A stretch of DNA of 64,000 nt from Tremella fuciformis (lineage: Eukaryota; Basidiomycota; Tremellomycetes; Tremellales; Tremellaceae): NCBI GenBank assembly GCA_032768795.1, contig CP136490.1, forward strand, positions 8,370,001 through 8,434,000, written 5' to 3'. Both the position numbers and the translations under genes were made by a program. The notes beneath the pieces were generated by a model that did not search any database, had not been told where the DNA came from, and worked only from the letters and a program-made list of their open reading frames with translations. The first letter of the stretch is position 1, and every line of letters begins with the position of its first letter. Positions 9,736 to 22,710 of the stretch are shown in pieces.

Positions 9736-12174
9736 TTAGGCGGGGGAGGATTGAGGCCAACGGGACACCAGGCCATCAGGGCCATCAGTTGCCTCGCGAG
9801 AACCCGGATACAGCTCAGGGCCTGTCTGGGTGCTCTGCGACCTTGTCGTTGGCTGTCCATGTGCGGGTGACTCGCCACTAGGGCCGGCTACATCGCCTTG
9901 CTCCCCCTTGTTGTCGTACGGGACCAGAGCTTGAGATGAATCTGCGGGCGATCGAGCCCACTTAGGGGTGTATCGCTCCTCAAAAGTCGTACGGGGTTTA
10001 GCCGAGTCGCCATGGCCCTCGCCCTCGCCCTCTGCTGTTGGGTCGGGTGTGTCCTCGTCAACGACGATTTCATCACTTCCCGTCGACGTTTGCGGCTGTG
10101 CATCAGTCGGAAATTCCAGACTGCGCCGCGGCGGCGTGGCGTCCAGTGCCCTCCAATACCTGCGGTTTCGCGAACGGGAGCGAGAGCGAGCGCGAGCGCG
10201 AGATGGATGCGGGCTCGATGGAGGGGAGTCAACTCCGTCTACGAATCAGCGCCAGTCAGATTGTGTGAAGTGGGCTAGGTGAACTGCGAATGATTCTGTC
10301 AACTTACAGAATTTATATACTACGTCGGATTTTCTCCCCCTTCGAGGTGGTCGCTCCGGACTGACACGCCGACGAGGTGTGGTCCTCTTTGGTGACGGGC
10401 TCGGAGTCCGGAATCGTGGCCGAGTGCGCCGAGGGCTCCACGATGGCGGATCGCTGTCCATCGATCGCCTCTCGAGACGTGCATAAGAATCGGACACGAT
10501 GCTGCGCGTGTCCATTGATCTGCTTTCTGTTTTGCGCTTGAAGCCGAGAACCTCACTCCCCTTGTCCTTGATCGAATTGACCGCATTGGCGACTGTGAAT
10601 GCGGCCGTGCCAGCTAAGGTAGCCATGCCCACCGCGAAAAACACTGTGTCTGCTGGACCCTTCCGCGCTCTCGTGGCACGCTCTCGGCGTGCGGGGAGCT
10701 CTTCGTGGGACCTGGACAGGCGGCGAGTCGTTGGGGGACGACCTTCAGGCGAACTTCGCTGGTCCTGCGAGCGATGCCTATTCCACGCCGGATCCGGACT
10801 CGCTCGGCGCGTTGTCGGTCGAGAGCGTGAGCTTCTTTGCACGGTCGCATGTGCTCTGTGCGGCTGAGGGCTTCGGCGACGCGATCGAAGATACTCCATT
10901 CTAGGGGGCGAATTTCGTGGATATTGTTGCTCATCTGAAGGATAGGCTCCTGACTCATTTGGTGCGTAGTCGGTATCGACTTGGGATGGGCCTCGCTGAT
11001 TGACACTTCTGCTTCGCCATGCCGTGGCGGGATGTCTGGCTTGAGGAAATGGAGATGACTCTCGCGGTCTCGGAGAGGACGAGCGATACCTTGGAACATA
11101 TGTTCCTGAGTATACGGGACGAGAAGGGTCGCGAGTCGTATCATAACTAGCAGAAGGCTCTCCCCGCCGAGTAGCGTACGCCCTGTCCTCCCGTCGAGTA
11201 GGGATAGTGTAGTAATATGTCCCATCGGACCCGAACAGGGCTTCCTGCGCTGTCCGAGGGGTCGTATGAGAAGCTTTGCGGGGCGTGCGGCCGGGAGAAT
11301 CGGAGTGATCTGAATCTGCCAGGTCATGGCGACCGCTATCGTCCACCACATACGTTGTCGGTGGTCTGGGCTGTCGCCGAGTCCGTCCACCATCATCGCC
11401 GGACGGGGAGTCGAAATATGGGGCGTCGCGGTGAGCCGCTCGGTCAAGCCTCGACTGGACTCGCCTCGCTCTCCGAGACTCTTTGACATCGAGCTGGGTG
11501 TCCATTTCAGGACGAGCCCATGTGCCTGCGCCTGAGGAGGTGCGTGGTCGAGCGTCCATGGAACGTGGGCGGGCCGGCATTGTGGGGTCAGGCTGCAATC
11601 TTGGGTCAGTTGGACTATGAGGAGTCCTCGAACGCTGCGTTCGCCTCTGCCAAGCCGGGAAAGTCGAGCGCGCTGATTCGCCGCACACTTCGACTTCGCG
11701 ATACTCATAGCCGGAATCATTCTGGGGGGCGTGTCGGTGTTCGACGTCGCGAGGGATTCGAAGATGACCCGTGGGCTCCAAGTCGGCGGTTCGGGTATAA
11801 GTTGGTACCGCAGCAGCATCATCGATGCCGCCAGTCTCCCTGACGGCCGATCGGGTCCGACGGTACGAGGTTCGAGGGCGTGTACGAGCGCCCTGAGGCT
11901 CGCGCCTGTCTCGTCGATACTTCGTCTCTTCTCTATGAGGCGCTGGATCTTTCTGGGAATAGAGAGTCTCGCCGCGATTGTAAGCAGCCAGCCATTGATC
12001 TGGGTCTAAGCCAAAATTCCTTGCGTAATCACTCCACTGCGCTTGTGTGGCGGCGAACTCGTCGTCCGTGGGTTGTACAGAGATTATGGGGACATTGCGC
12101 GCTTGCTGGCTTCGTCTGCGAGTCGTAGCGGGCGGATCACGCGCCGTATCACTGCTGCGTCTGCCAGGAGACAT
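9736..12174 (-). CDS. Large RS-rich protein with one hydrophobic segment (family member D)
   Basis: The first exon starts MSPGRRSSDTARD at 12174 and runs about 630 residues. It is very rich in Arg, Ser, Pro, Asp and Tyr; near the N-terminus a more ordered patch reads QWSDYARNFGLDPDQWLAAY. A hydrophobic stretch (DTVFFAVGMATLAGTAAFTV) lies near residue 530, preceded by basic residues. The exon frame breaks at a donor GTAAGT near 10305. Splicing to an acceptor TAG before 10230 opens a second exon with RSRSRS, an EGEGEG acidic run, and about 155 further residues to TAA 9738-9736. That second exon is my inference from frame continuity. The core is weakly like members B and C, but the shared upstream block supports relationship. 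Function unknown; a membrane- or nuclear-scaffold role would be a guess. Confidence 0.55.
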
Positions 12175-12874
12175 TCAGCTCTGACGTAAGTAGCTATGTT
12201 TGTCTGCTTAGAAGTGAAGATTTCAATCTGACGTCGCAGTGAAGCGGCGCGGGATTGATGAAGCTGAGAAAGAAGGACGTTACGCAAGGCCTCTAGCTTT
12301 AGTATGAGAATCTTGCGGAGTCGTCTCTGAGAAGCGCTCCAAAACTTTATCCTCCTTTGATGCTTCTCGCAACGAAACGCCACTCGTTTCCATGGGGGAA
12401 GGCTCGCAGAGCCGCGCGTTGCTCCGAGTCGTGTCGGTGAGATTCTCAGTGTCCAGCCCAAACCGAGGCTCAGGGGAAGACTCTTGTATGAGAAGACGGA
12501 TAAAAGGCTGGAATTGCATGATTGCGCTGCTCCCACGAGATGATCTCCTCAACTTCCGACTGCGTGGGCGTTGGTATGGAGATTGGCCGCAGTATCCATG
12601 TGGACAGGAAGTGCTCGCCGCTGCGGCGAATATATGCACATGAAGATGGAGGAGTTCGGCCGTCGGTCCCTCTCCTGATCGCAATATGGGCGACTCGGCG
12701 CTCGATAGGTGAGAGCGGGTAGGGGCATACGCGCTGGATATGGACAAGTTTCGCCAAGAAAGCGGCATTATAGTGGCGGACATTCCGGGCTTGCTCGCAG
12801 TGCTGTTATGTATACCGGCACGACATTGACGTCTTTAGCATCAGCAAGGAGCCGTATATCGATGAGACAGCTCA
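12175..12874. other. Intergenic, promoter of family member D
   Basis: Holds the conserved block at 12351-12413. ORFs across 12280-12783 overlap it in several frames with no consistent protein-like composition, so I do not call a gene. Confidence 0.4.
12351..12413 (-). promoter_or_regulatory. Shared upstream block, copy 3 (gene at 9.7 kb)
   Basis: CCTCCTTTGATGCTTCTCGC, then CGAAACGCCACTCGTTTCC, then GAAGGCTCGCAGAG. It is about 177 nt upstream of the member D start codon. Confidence 0.55.
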
Positions 12875-14047
12875 CTAAGGTACTCGACGACCAGAACGGA
12901 CGTTGGAATCATGACCGGGCAACATTCCCTCGAGCCAGACGATTTTCTGTTGTGCGACTTCGAGTGCCTGCTCCAACCCCTTGATACGAGCATTGGCAAC
13001 CGTGAGCTGCTCGGTCAGAGTGTCCAGCTCCACTCGCCGCCTCTCCCGATGCTTCTGAGCGGACTTGCGGTTGATCTGACGCCGATCTGCCTGTCAGTTC
13101 AACTGACACGATGAACGGTCAGAAAGGAGAAACCCACGCTCCAGGCGTTTCTGTTTGGCCACCAGGGATTCGCTTTGCACATTGTTCTGCAGAGGCTGCG
13201 GACCGGCAGAAGCCCCGGTATCCGGTGGCGTATTTTTATGAGCGGAGGGCGGCACTCCCGGCGGAATATGAGGGGAGGCGGCATGAAGACCTATGGGCGG
13301 CGGACTAACGCTACTGGGTGCGACGGTCCCTTGAGCTATGTGCGACAGATGACCCCCGCCCATGTTCGCGAAACCCGCACGGATCTGCTCGAAAGCTTCC
13401 ATTTGTGCCGTATTGGCGAGATGCTGCGCGGCTTCTGGCAAGTACTCGGCCATCTCCTCGTCGTCCATCTCGGTGGTGGCGTAACTGAATTCCGAGCCGC
13501 CCGAAACGTCGGTCGCATCAGAGTAATGAGAGTGTGCAGAGGAAGGGCGGAAGGTGGCTTCGACCATGGCGCTGTGGGTAGGTATGGGGATTTGATTGAA
13601 GATGGGGTCGTCGGAAGGGTCCGACATGTTGTTGAGGAGCGTGTTGAATGACACATTCATATCCAGGGCGGCGGAAGGGTTGGGATGGAGCTGCACGTAT
13701 TCCTCGGTCACCTACAGTCAATCCCTGACTTTGCACATGTAACGACAATACTCACAAACAGGCCGTTCTGGGGCTGCTCCTGGTTGCCGTTTGCGATATC
13801 CAGCAACTCCCGGCCCAGGGTATCCTGGGGCATAAGGATGTTGCCGGCGTGGACAAAGCTGGACAGCTGCGCCGGCTGCCTCTCATTGTCATTCTCCGCT
13901 TTGATGGTCGCACTGGACGAGTTGAACCTGCACAAATCAGTCACTCCGCTTCTATCTCACCCCACAAACAACTCCGGAAAAAGAAAGGGGAGCGGGCAAG
14001 CGGTAGGTAGCTCACGAGTCTGTGGCCCGAAGGAGTCGGCCGACCAT
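12875..14047 (-). CDS. bZIP transcription factor
   Basis: A nuclear DNA-binding regulator. The basic region NRKSAQKHRERRR fits the bZIP consensus N-x2-(S/A)-A-x3-R. The zipper follows directly as heptads LDTLTEQLTVANARIKGLEQ and ALEVAQQKIVWLEGML. Reading the minus strand, a short first exon MVGRLLRATDS joins FNSSSATIKAENDNERQPAQ, then a long acidic and Pro-rich exon (VTEEYVQLHPNPSAALDMNV through the PPPIG region), and a short intron before the bZIP exon, which ends at TAG 12877-12875. The last splice junction is ambiguous by a few residues. It is divergent from NADP-glutamate dehydrogenase, with 970 nt between the starts. The target genes are unknown; a nitrogen-related role is only suggested by the neighbour. 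Confidence 0.8.
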
Positions 14048-15017
14048 GATGGTTGCGTGTCCCTTGCGGCTACTCCGAGAAGCTAAACAATGATGGAAGA
14101 TGAGCAGACACAAGGCCTCGCTGTCCTCGAGGCCCTCGTCGCTGTCTTCCCGAGTCGGAGTGATGACGACAATGCGATGGATACGCGCTTGACTTTTGAA
14201 CTCCTCACACCTGACCGGTTGACTCAACCGCTAGAGCATTTACGTAAATTGCCCGACCATGCGGCCTTGTGTTCGATCCCCCCGGATTAACAACGTGGCC
14301 CCACGGTCAGTGTGTTGGTGACGATCACGACCGCTTCCTTTGATCTTGTGCCTGGTCGGTGAACGAGCCGAAGCGCTCATCGACACCTTGGCAGAGCATG
14401 TCCAGCTGGTTTTGAGCCATGAAGGAATGCCCGTCCTCATGTGCGACTATGAGGATAGCCGGAAGCAAAGCTCGGTATTTGATTCGCCTAATGGGAACGC
14501 AAGACAATCAAATTACTAATTGGCAACTGGGCAATATTAACCATCTCAAACCCTGACGGCGAAGTTATTTCCTACAATTGGCCGAGTCTCTCTGGCTTGG
14601 CACCAACGCCTGGAGGGCCTTATCTCTGCCTCCTCTGACCAATCATGTCGCAGGACTCCCCCGAGCCAATAGCGTTGCTTCTTGCGTACTCTCCTCCTCT
14701 CATCTTTCGACTTGCTATCTTGAACCCATTTTATCTGATATTTTTTCGACGACGGAGGGCCGCTCGTGCAGCGCATCGGCCGATTTGGAAGCATCCAGCG
14801 CAGCAGAGGCGCGCCTAATGCTCGTACATGCAGACTGGGGCGGGCATGGGGCCCTGCGAGTCGCTGAGAGTCGATGTATTTTTTTTCGGACATCGGGTGA
14901 TCAAGCCGTTCACCTTGTTTCCACTCCCCCGGATTCTCAATTCTTATACAGACACATAGCTCACCCAGCCCCTCCCTAGTCTCACTACTCACAAACACAC
15001 AAAGCATCACCACCACC
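14048..15017. other. Divergent intergenic region, bZIP / GDH
   Basis: No gene supported. Near 14205-14280 there is a tRNA-like stretch (GCTAGAGCA, then GTTCGATCC) that I could not fold into a proper tRNA, next to a 12-bp palindrome ATTTACGTAAAT. The last 60 nt before GDH are rich in C, A and T, as expected for a strong fungal leader. Confidence 0.5.
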
Positions 15018-16693
<1,676 letters not shown>

Positions 16694-17056
16694 TCCGCTC
16701 GTCGCTTCTGGATGTCAGAGATGAATGATTTGGGTCGCTTGATGCCGAGGAGCCACATGCCGGCAGCCACGTGCCAGCATGTCTGTCGGCAGTATTTAGA
16801 TGTTCAGAGGTACATGGGTAGATGTATATTCTTGCAGTCATCAGAGTCTGACACGTCGGCGGGCACAGCATTGTGGACGTACTGTTGAGGCTGGGTCTGT
16901 ATCCTCTAGTAGGACTGGTGCATTCGAAAAGTACGAGGTGTGAGTGTAGACGCCACGACACGTGGCGGACACGGACCTCCACTTTGGCTTGACCACCCTC
17001 CTGTCTCGTTTCGTTTCATCATCCTTCCTGCACACTGCACTGTGCACCTCTCGACA
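16694..17056. other. Intergenic, GDH terminator side and PSMD9 promoter
   Basis: Short plus-strand tandem arrangement. No gene or RNA recognised. Confidence 0.5.
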
Positions 17057-18055
17057 ATGGCACTCCCGCCCCCGGCCCAGCCGGCGAGCACCTCGCTCCC
17101 CCTTCCACACCCAGACGCATACCCCGGCGAGCCACGAGAGTACGCCCGGGCGTTGATGCAGCGAAAGGACGATATCCAGGCCGAGATGGTGCGCCGGCTC
17201 CTTCCCCTCGGTCGGGTTCGGTGATGACTGAAAGCTAATGGCAGGACGCGCTGAACGACGTGCTGGTCTCGCACAACGTGACGCCCTCCACGCAGCTCGT
17301 GGACCCAGAGGGCTACCCCCGCGCCGACATCGATGTCGTGAGTCGTTCGTTTGCCCGTCTCCCCTGCGCTCGGACCTGGTCCGAGCGCCTTGGGCGCGTA
17401 GCGAACAGCTGTAGATGGTTCTAGAACTGAGCGCAGTACACCATCCGACACGCCCGCTCGGCGCTCGCGAGACTGGTCAACGACCGCAAGGCTGTCGAAG
17501 AGCTCCTCAAGCCCGCTCTGGAAGCGAGCTTTGCCGCCCCGTCATCGTCGTCGGCATCGGCCGCGCCCCTTCCGCCTAGGGCGCAGACCAACGCCCACGC
17601 GCCTTTTTGGGTATCTTGTGATCTCGGTATGATTTCGAGCGATATAGAGTGGCCAGAAGGGATCGACACGCCTGTGGCGCGGGTCAACAGCGTCGCACCG
17701 CTCAGCCCGGCTGCCGTGGCCGTGAGTCGCATCTCCTTTGCGTGGCCCTCGCCCATCGATTGAGAGGCGATGAGTGGGGTAGGTGCTGAGTACAGGGCTT
17801 GCAACGTGGCGACATGATTCATTCGTTTGCCGGTATCACGTCCGCTACCGAAGGCGGCATCCAGACGATCGGGCCACTCGTCATGAGCTCCGAGTGGGCA
17901 AGTCTATCAAGAACAAGTCGGAGAGGAGGAGCTGATCGCAGACTCCGCTGACGCTCTTCGTCATACGGCAAGAGCTACGACTATCCATCACGCTCACGCC
18001 GCGCAGCGGGTGGGGCGGGCGGGGCCTGCTGGGATGCCAGATCCTCCCTCCGTGA
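17057..18055 (+). CDS. NAS2: 26S proteasome assembly chaperone Nas2 / PSMD9 (PDZ)
   Basis: Chaperone for assembly of the proteasome base; it binds the Rpt4/Rpt5 module in the cytosol or nucleus. It starts MALPPPAQPASTSLPLPHPD. The N-terminal helical region (YARALMQRKDDIQAEM, DALNDVLVSHNVTPSTQLVD, YTIRHARSALARLVNDRK) leads through a Ser/Ala linker to a PDZ-like domain: FARVNSVAPLSPAAVAGLQR, then GDMIHSFAGITSATEGGIQT. The C-terminus (SGWGGRGLLGCQILPP) closely resembles the human PSMD9 tail. Short introns separate these parts. It lies downstream of GDH on the same strand and converges with the MICOS gene, 91 nt between stops. Confidence 0.88.
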
Positions 18056-18146
18056 ATACCAAGCCTGACCTCACGCTACGAAACGCAACCCTTGTTCTAT
18101 ACCATGCATGTCTGATACTTCCCGCGCGTCTCGTCTCACATCTACT

Positions 18147-19259
18147 CTAGACCATCCGCTTGCCCGGGACCTCCTTCGCCTCGCCGACAGGGACGACAAT
18201 CTCCGCCACCGGGCGCTCCTCAACGACCACGCCCACCTTCTTGACGGGCACAAGCACCTTCTCGCCCTCAATCACCTGCTGGGCGCGCTGACCCGCCTCG
18301 CGCGCCTCGTTGACCTTGCTGACCATATCCCCCACGCGCAGCCCCGTGCTCTGCTCCACTCCCTCCACGCCGCGCCGCACGAGCCCGCGCCCCGCCTCGC
18401 CCGCGCCCTGCAGGCGGTCGCGCAGGATATCCCAGTGCATCTCCAGGTTGGCGCTGAACTTGTCGTGCGACTGCGCAAACTCGGGCAGGTGCTTGTCTTC
18501 CAGGTCGGAGAGGTACGCGCGCAGGTTGTGCGCGGTCTTCGGGAGGAAGTAGGGCAGCGCGGCCAGTGTGAAGAGGGGCGGCGCGAGGAAGCGCACCGGG
18601 AAGGACCGCGTGCGTGTGAGGACCGACGCGGACAGCGTGGAGATGAGCACGTAGATCAGGCCAGGGTTGAGCGACTCGTCTGGCGGCAGCACGGCCTTGA
18701 CCTCGCCTGGGAGTCAGCACCCTGCGCTGCTTGCTTGCGCACGCTGTGCTGCTGAACATCGACGACTCACGCTCCACCCTCCGCTCAAAGGTGATCCAGC
18801 GCGCGACGCCGGCTTGCACGTAGCCAGTGACTCCGCTCAGGGCGTCGGTCACGCCAACTCGGGCCTGTGCGATGTATGGCACCAGAGGCGAAGTCGTCTC
18901 GATGAGCGTGACGATCGGCTCGGGTTGGGGGTAGATGGGAAGCTGAAGTCAGCGTCCCTTTCCGTGTAGCTCCTCTCGCATCTCTGCTCCTGCTTCGCCC
19001 TCCCAACGCTTACACGCCCTCTTCTCAAACCCCCCTCTCGACGAGCCTCACTTCTCGAATGGGGCTAAGACCCACCTTTTCGCCGTTCGCCCCAAAGCCA
19101 GGTCGGACCGGTCTGCCATCGTCCAACAAAAGGGGAGAGGTGAGGTACGTCGCTGCGCCCAGTCCCGTCAGCGGCCCGGCGAGGCCCAATATCCGCTAAA
19201 ATGATCAGTCTGCCGCTCTGCCCTACCCGCTGTTGACCCCGACTCACCCTCGAAGCCAT
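18147..19259 (-). CDS. MICOS subunit MIC26/MIC27-like (apolipoprotein O family)
   Basis: Inner-membrane component of the MICOS complex that shapes crista junctions. It starts MASR at 19259 and splices to ILGLAGPLTGLGAATYLTSP, then to LPIYPQPEPIVTLIETTSPL, then VTDALSGVTGYVQAGVARWI, and finally the main exon LPPDESLNPGLIYVLISTLS with SFPVRFLAPPLFTLAALPYF (two membrane segments). A helical region NLRAYLSDLEDKHLPEFAQS and a basic tail ending KRMV follow. The LPIYP motif and the paired membrane segments with a Gly-rich turn are typical of the family. I cannot tell the MIC26 from the MIC27 type. It is divergent from NDUFA8. Confidence 0.8.
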
Positions 19260-19636
19260 TTCAGCTGCTGAAAGACCTTTTAACGAAGCTAGAAGCAGAG
19301 CAGGAGCATGACGGACTTTCATGCCGGCCGACCATCCGTCAGTCCGTCAAACGACCGTGGGAGAGTTTAGCGGTTTTCACCTCCCCGCTTCAAGGTCTTC
19401 TTGCGCCATATGCATCCAGCTTGGGGCTATGTACGATAAGAATTCAGATGCTATTTATGTGTGGTCAGCCGTACAAGGTAGCCAGTGTACGCATGCATAA
19501 TGCGATGAGGCTGCAGAGCAAAGTGGAAAAAGACGACCAATGGGGAGGTCCGAATAACGTCCCTGAACCAACCGCCAACTTCATCTCCCATCTCCAACCA
19601 CGTCGCGCACTTGACTCTGGATTTCATACCGCGAAG
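19260..19636. promoter_or_regulatory. Bidirectional promoter, MICOS subunit / NDUFA8
   Basis: 377 nt lie between the divergent start codons of two mitochondrial inner-membrane proteins. No TATA box is clear. No gene inside. Confidence 0.6.
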
Positions 19637-20642
19637 ATGGCCTCGCACCGCTCAGCCGTCTTTGCCGACCAACCCTACACCGACCCGAACCCTCTGCCGT
19701 CGAGCATACCTCCCGTCGATGAGCTGGGCGTCACGTCGGCTCCACTCAAGTCGGCGAGCTTTTTCATCGGGCAGTACTGCAAGGATGTGAATGGTGGGTA
19801 GCGAGCTGTCTGTAGCATGACTGGGAGTTGGCGTGGGAGGAATGGATGGCTCAAGAGTGGCTAGGGCGGCTACGTTCGCTTCGTGCGAAGGGCAACAGGC
19901 GGAGGAGTGGTGTCTTGTTTTGCGAGGCAAGGCTGGAGAAGCAACTTGACTTTGTTGATGGAGGGAGGCGAAGGAAGGAGTCGCATGGGGCGAGGCTGAT
20001 TCTGCAGAGGACTTTATGCTCTGTAAATCTCAGAACCGAGATCCGGAACACTGCTTGAAGGAGGGGAGAAAGGTGACTCGGTGTGCAGCAGAAGTGTGAG
20101 TGTTCTCGCGAGGTACTCTGGGCCGCCTCGCATCACGCCGCGTCATCTGAGAGAGCCTCGAGTCCGGCTGTTCACGAATCGTCTGGAACCGAGCACATTT
20201 GTTTTGCTCAAGGACGTTCAGGCGCGGGTGGACGTGAGGGAAAGGCCGCAATGAAGCGGCAGAGGAGCAGGGACACCCCACTGATTCTACAGAATAGGCA
20301 AGATGCGGGAAAACTGCTTGGCCGAGTTCGACCGGCATTGGCAATGTCTCGAGAAGAACAACCAGGTTAGTCATCAGGACCTTCAAGTTCGACAGGGTTG
20401 TCCTGTTCATCAAGGAGAGATGTCTGACATGCAGTACTTCCAGGCATGCCGGAAAGACGAGAAAGCCCTCAACTCTTGTGTCTTTTCGAAACTCGTGGGT
20501 CTTCTTCCCCTTGATAGAGCAGATGGGAGGCCTTTTGCGATACTGACTTTAGAACCTTTCCAAAACCATCCCCGGATCCCCAGAGGGTCAACCGCAGATC
20601 CACGAGAAGAAATCGCCAATCTTCACTCGCGTGCAAAAGTAG
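19637..20642 (+). CDS. NADH:ubiquinone oxidoreductase subunit NDUFA8-like (CX9C protein)
   Basis: Accessory subunit of respiratory complex I, oxidatively folded in the intermembrane space. It starts MASHRSAVFADQPYTD. Spliced, it has eight Cys in four CX9C pairs: C-KDVNEDFML-C, C-KSQNRDPEH-C (sharing the flanking Cys), C-LAEFDRHWQ-C and C-RKDEKALNS-C. That is the NDUFA8 layout. The C-terminus reads LSKTIPGSPEGQPQIHEKKS and ends at TAG 20640-20642. Four or five introns interrupt it; the first is about 200 nt, long for this genome. The divergent MICOS neighbour suggests joint control of mitochondrial membrane genes. Confidence 0.88.
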
Positions 20643-21105
20643 AGCAGCAGTGCGACTCGTCTGGCCACGGAGTGTCTCCTCTTCCGATATGGAGCAGTAT
20701 CGCGGCGGATCATACCTAGCATACCGAGCATGAGCATGGCATGCGACATACATATCATCGAGGGTCACTGGCGCTCATCTGGCTGAGGGGAGTGGACGAA
20801 CGTGGAGCGCGAGTCTACGACTAATCTCTCGCTCCTGTCCTGTTGTCTCTCTTGGCCCACTCTACCACCCTAGTCATGCTTCCCACGGCTCGACTCTGCC
20901 CCGTCCTCTATCTCTTGCTCTGCGTCTCAGCCATTGGGGCCTAAGAGGCTTGGACATATTTGGTCCCCCCTTTTAGACCGGGTACGAAATTGACGTAGCG
21001 TCATTACCCTTCTTTAGCCTCCCGTGTCCAGACTGGTCTCGCGACGGTTTTCACAGTCCCGGACTACTCTATTCCTTTGTTTTTACCCTCGACACTCGCA
21101 GCAAC
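20643..21105. other. Intergenic, PA2G4 promoter and leader
   Basis: No gene supported. A 22-codon plus-strand ORF at 20876-20944 (starts MLPTARLCPVLYLLLC, stops TAA) could be an upstream ORF in the leader of the next gene. Confidence 0.45.
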
Positions 21106-22710
21106 ATGTCCGCCGAAGCCCAAGTCGACCTGAAAAAGCAGGCCCCGGTGGCTGAAGAGAAGAAGGAGGAGCCGAAGGGGTTGAACGATGACATGTGGGT
21201 GGTGTCTTCTGGACGAACGGCCCTTTTGCCGCTCCTTCTTGCCCTTTCGGGGGGCCAATCATGGCCTAGGCTATCCGCTGAGGAGTGCCGGTCAAGACGC
21301 TGGACGGCTCGCTGATGATCAGCATCACCAAGTACACCTCGGCCGGACAAGGACTGGGCGAGGTGCTCAAGAAGTTGATCCCGCAGATCACGCCGGGCAA
21401 GAAGGTCCTGGAGCTGTGTATCGAGTGAGCCTCAGCTCTGTAACTCCGCGCAAGAGCTGAATTGTAGGGGCGACAAGCTCGTCGCTGAGGCCGTGGCGCC
21501 GCTATGGAACAAGGCAAAGAACGGCGTCAAGATCCAGAAGGGTGTGTACCACTTTGGGAAGAGAGAGTGGAAGGCTGACGTATCAGGCCTCGCGTTCCCC
21601 ACCGCGATCTCCATCAACAACACCGTCTCGCACTTCTCGCCCCTCCCCTCCGACCCCGAGGTCGAGCTCAAAGAAGGCGACGTTGTCAAAGTCATGCTCG
21701 GCGTCCAGCTGGACGGCTACGCCGTTACGCACGCCGAGACCATCCACCTCGCCGCCAGCGGCGCCAAGACCGAGGGCCCGGCGGCAGATGTCATCCGCGC
21801 GGCGTACGACGCGGCCCAGGCCGCTATGCGTACCCTCAAGGTCGGCGCGAAGAACTGGGACGTCACCGAGGTTGTGGATAAGGTCGCCAAGGCCTATGGG
21901 TGCAGTGCGGTCGAGGGCATGCTCAGCTGCCAGCACGAGAAGAACGTTACGGACGGCAAGAAGCGCGTGCTGCTGAACCCCACACCGGAGCTCAAACGTG
22001 ATCACGAGACTTGCACTTTCGAGGAGGGCGAGGTGTACGGCGTGGACGTCCTGGTCGTGACTGGCGCAGACGGCAAGGTGATTTATATCTGTCTAGGGAG
22101 AGTAGCTGCAGACGCTTATGGGGACAGGCCCGCCCTGACCCGTCTCGCACATCCATCTACAAGAAGGCCGACATCAACTACCAGCTCAAGATGAAGACTT
22201 CGCGAGCTGTCTTTTCCGAGATTCAGAAGAAGGCTGGCGCTTTCCCTTTTACTCTCCGCGCACTCGACGATGAGAAGCGGGCACGGATGGGTGTTGCTGA
22301 GGCAGTGGCTCACGGTGGGTAACGCAAGGGCTCTAGTCACGATTTCATTCTGACACTTAGGCCTCTTGAAACCTTACGACATTGTGCAGACTGGTGGCGG
22401 TACCTTGGTGGCCGAGTTCTTCTTCACCAGTGCGTCCACGTGGTGCAGATCCTGCTCTGACTGACTCTCAGTCGCCCTTCTTCCCGCTGGCCCGTTGTTG
22501 CTCTCTCCCAACCCCGTATGGTACGCGGCGTAAGTCTAGATCGCCTGCTGAAGCGGGCACGGACTGACCAGCAGCGACAAGCTCTCGCCAACAAAGACAC
22601 TCGAGGACGAGACCATCACATCGCTCATCGCCGCTCCCCTCCGAGCCCCGAAAAAGAAGAAGGCCAAGGCTCCCGCAAACGGAGAGGCCAAAGAGGAGGT
22701 CAAGGCTTGA
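21106..22710 (+). CDS. PA2G4/EBP1-like protein (methionine-aminopeptidase fold)
   Basis: Ribosome-associated, growth-linked factor with a creatinase/aminopeptidase fold and no expected peptidase activity. It starts MSAEAQVDLKKQ. A first intron ending GATCAG joins GLNDD to IITKYTSAGQGLGEVL, the usual family start. Landmarks are VLELCIEGDKLVAEAV, LAFPTAISINNTVSHFSPLP, LKEGDVVKVMLGVQLDGY, CSAVEGMLSCQHEKNV and KMKTSRAVFSEIQKKAGAFP, then PFTLRALDDEKRARMGVAEA. A Lys-rich tail (APKKKKAKAPANGEAKEEVK) ends it. Where active aminopeptidases have metal-binding Asp and His, it has the EBP1-type replacements (GVQLDGY in place of the active-site motif). Several introns are present. Confidence 0.87.

Noticed and set aside
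10614..11822. 402-codon minus-strand ORF overlapping member D
   Set aside because: Same strand, other frame. The member D frame has the hydrophobic core and RS repeats and an ordered N-terminus.
12280..12783. Overlapping ORFs of 150-167 codons on the minus strand
   Set aside because: They lie in the promoter of the next gene, in several frames, with no consistent composition. They coincide with the conserved upstream block.
14205..14280. tRNA gene on the plus strand
   Set aside because: A-box-like and B-box-like words are present, but the acceptor and T stems do not pair, and the D stem has a mismatch. At most a tRNA-like relic.
18268..18882. Long minus-strand ORF of 204 codons, Ala/Arg-rich
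   Set aside because: Shadow of the MICOS gene in another frame; low-complexity translation of GC-rich DNA.
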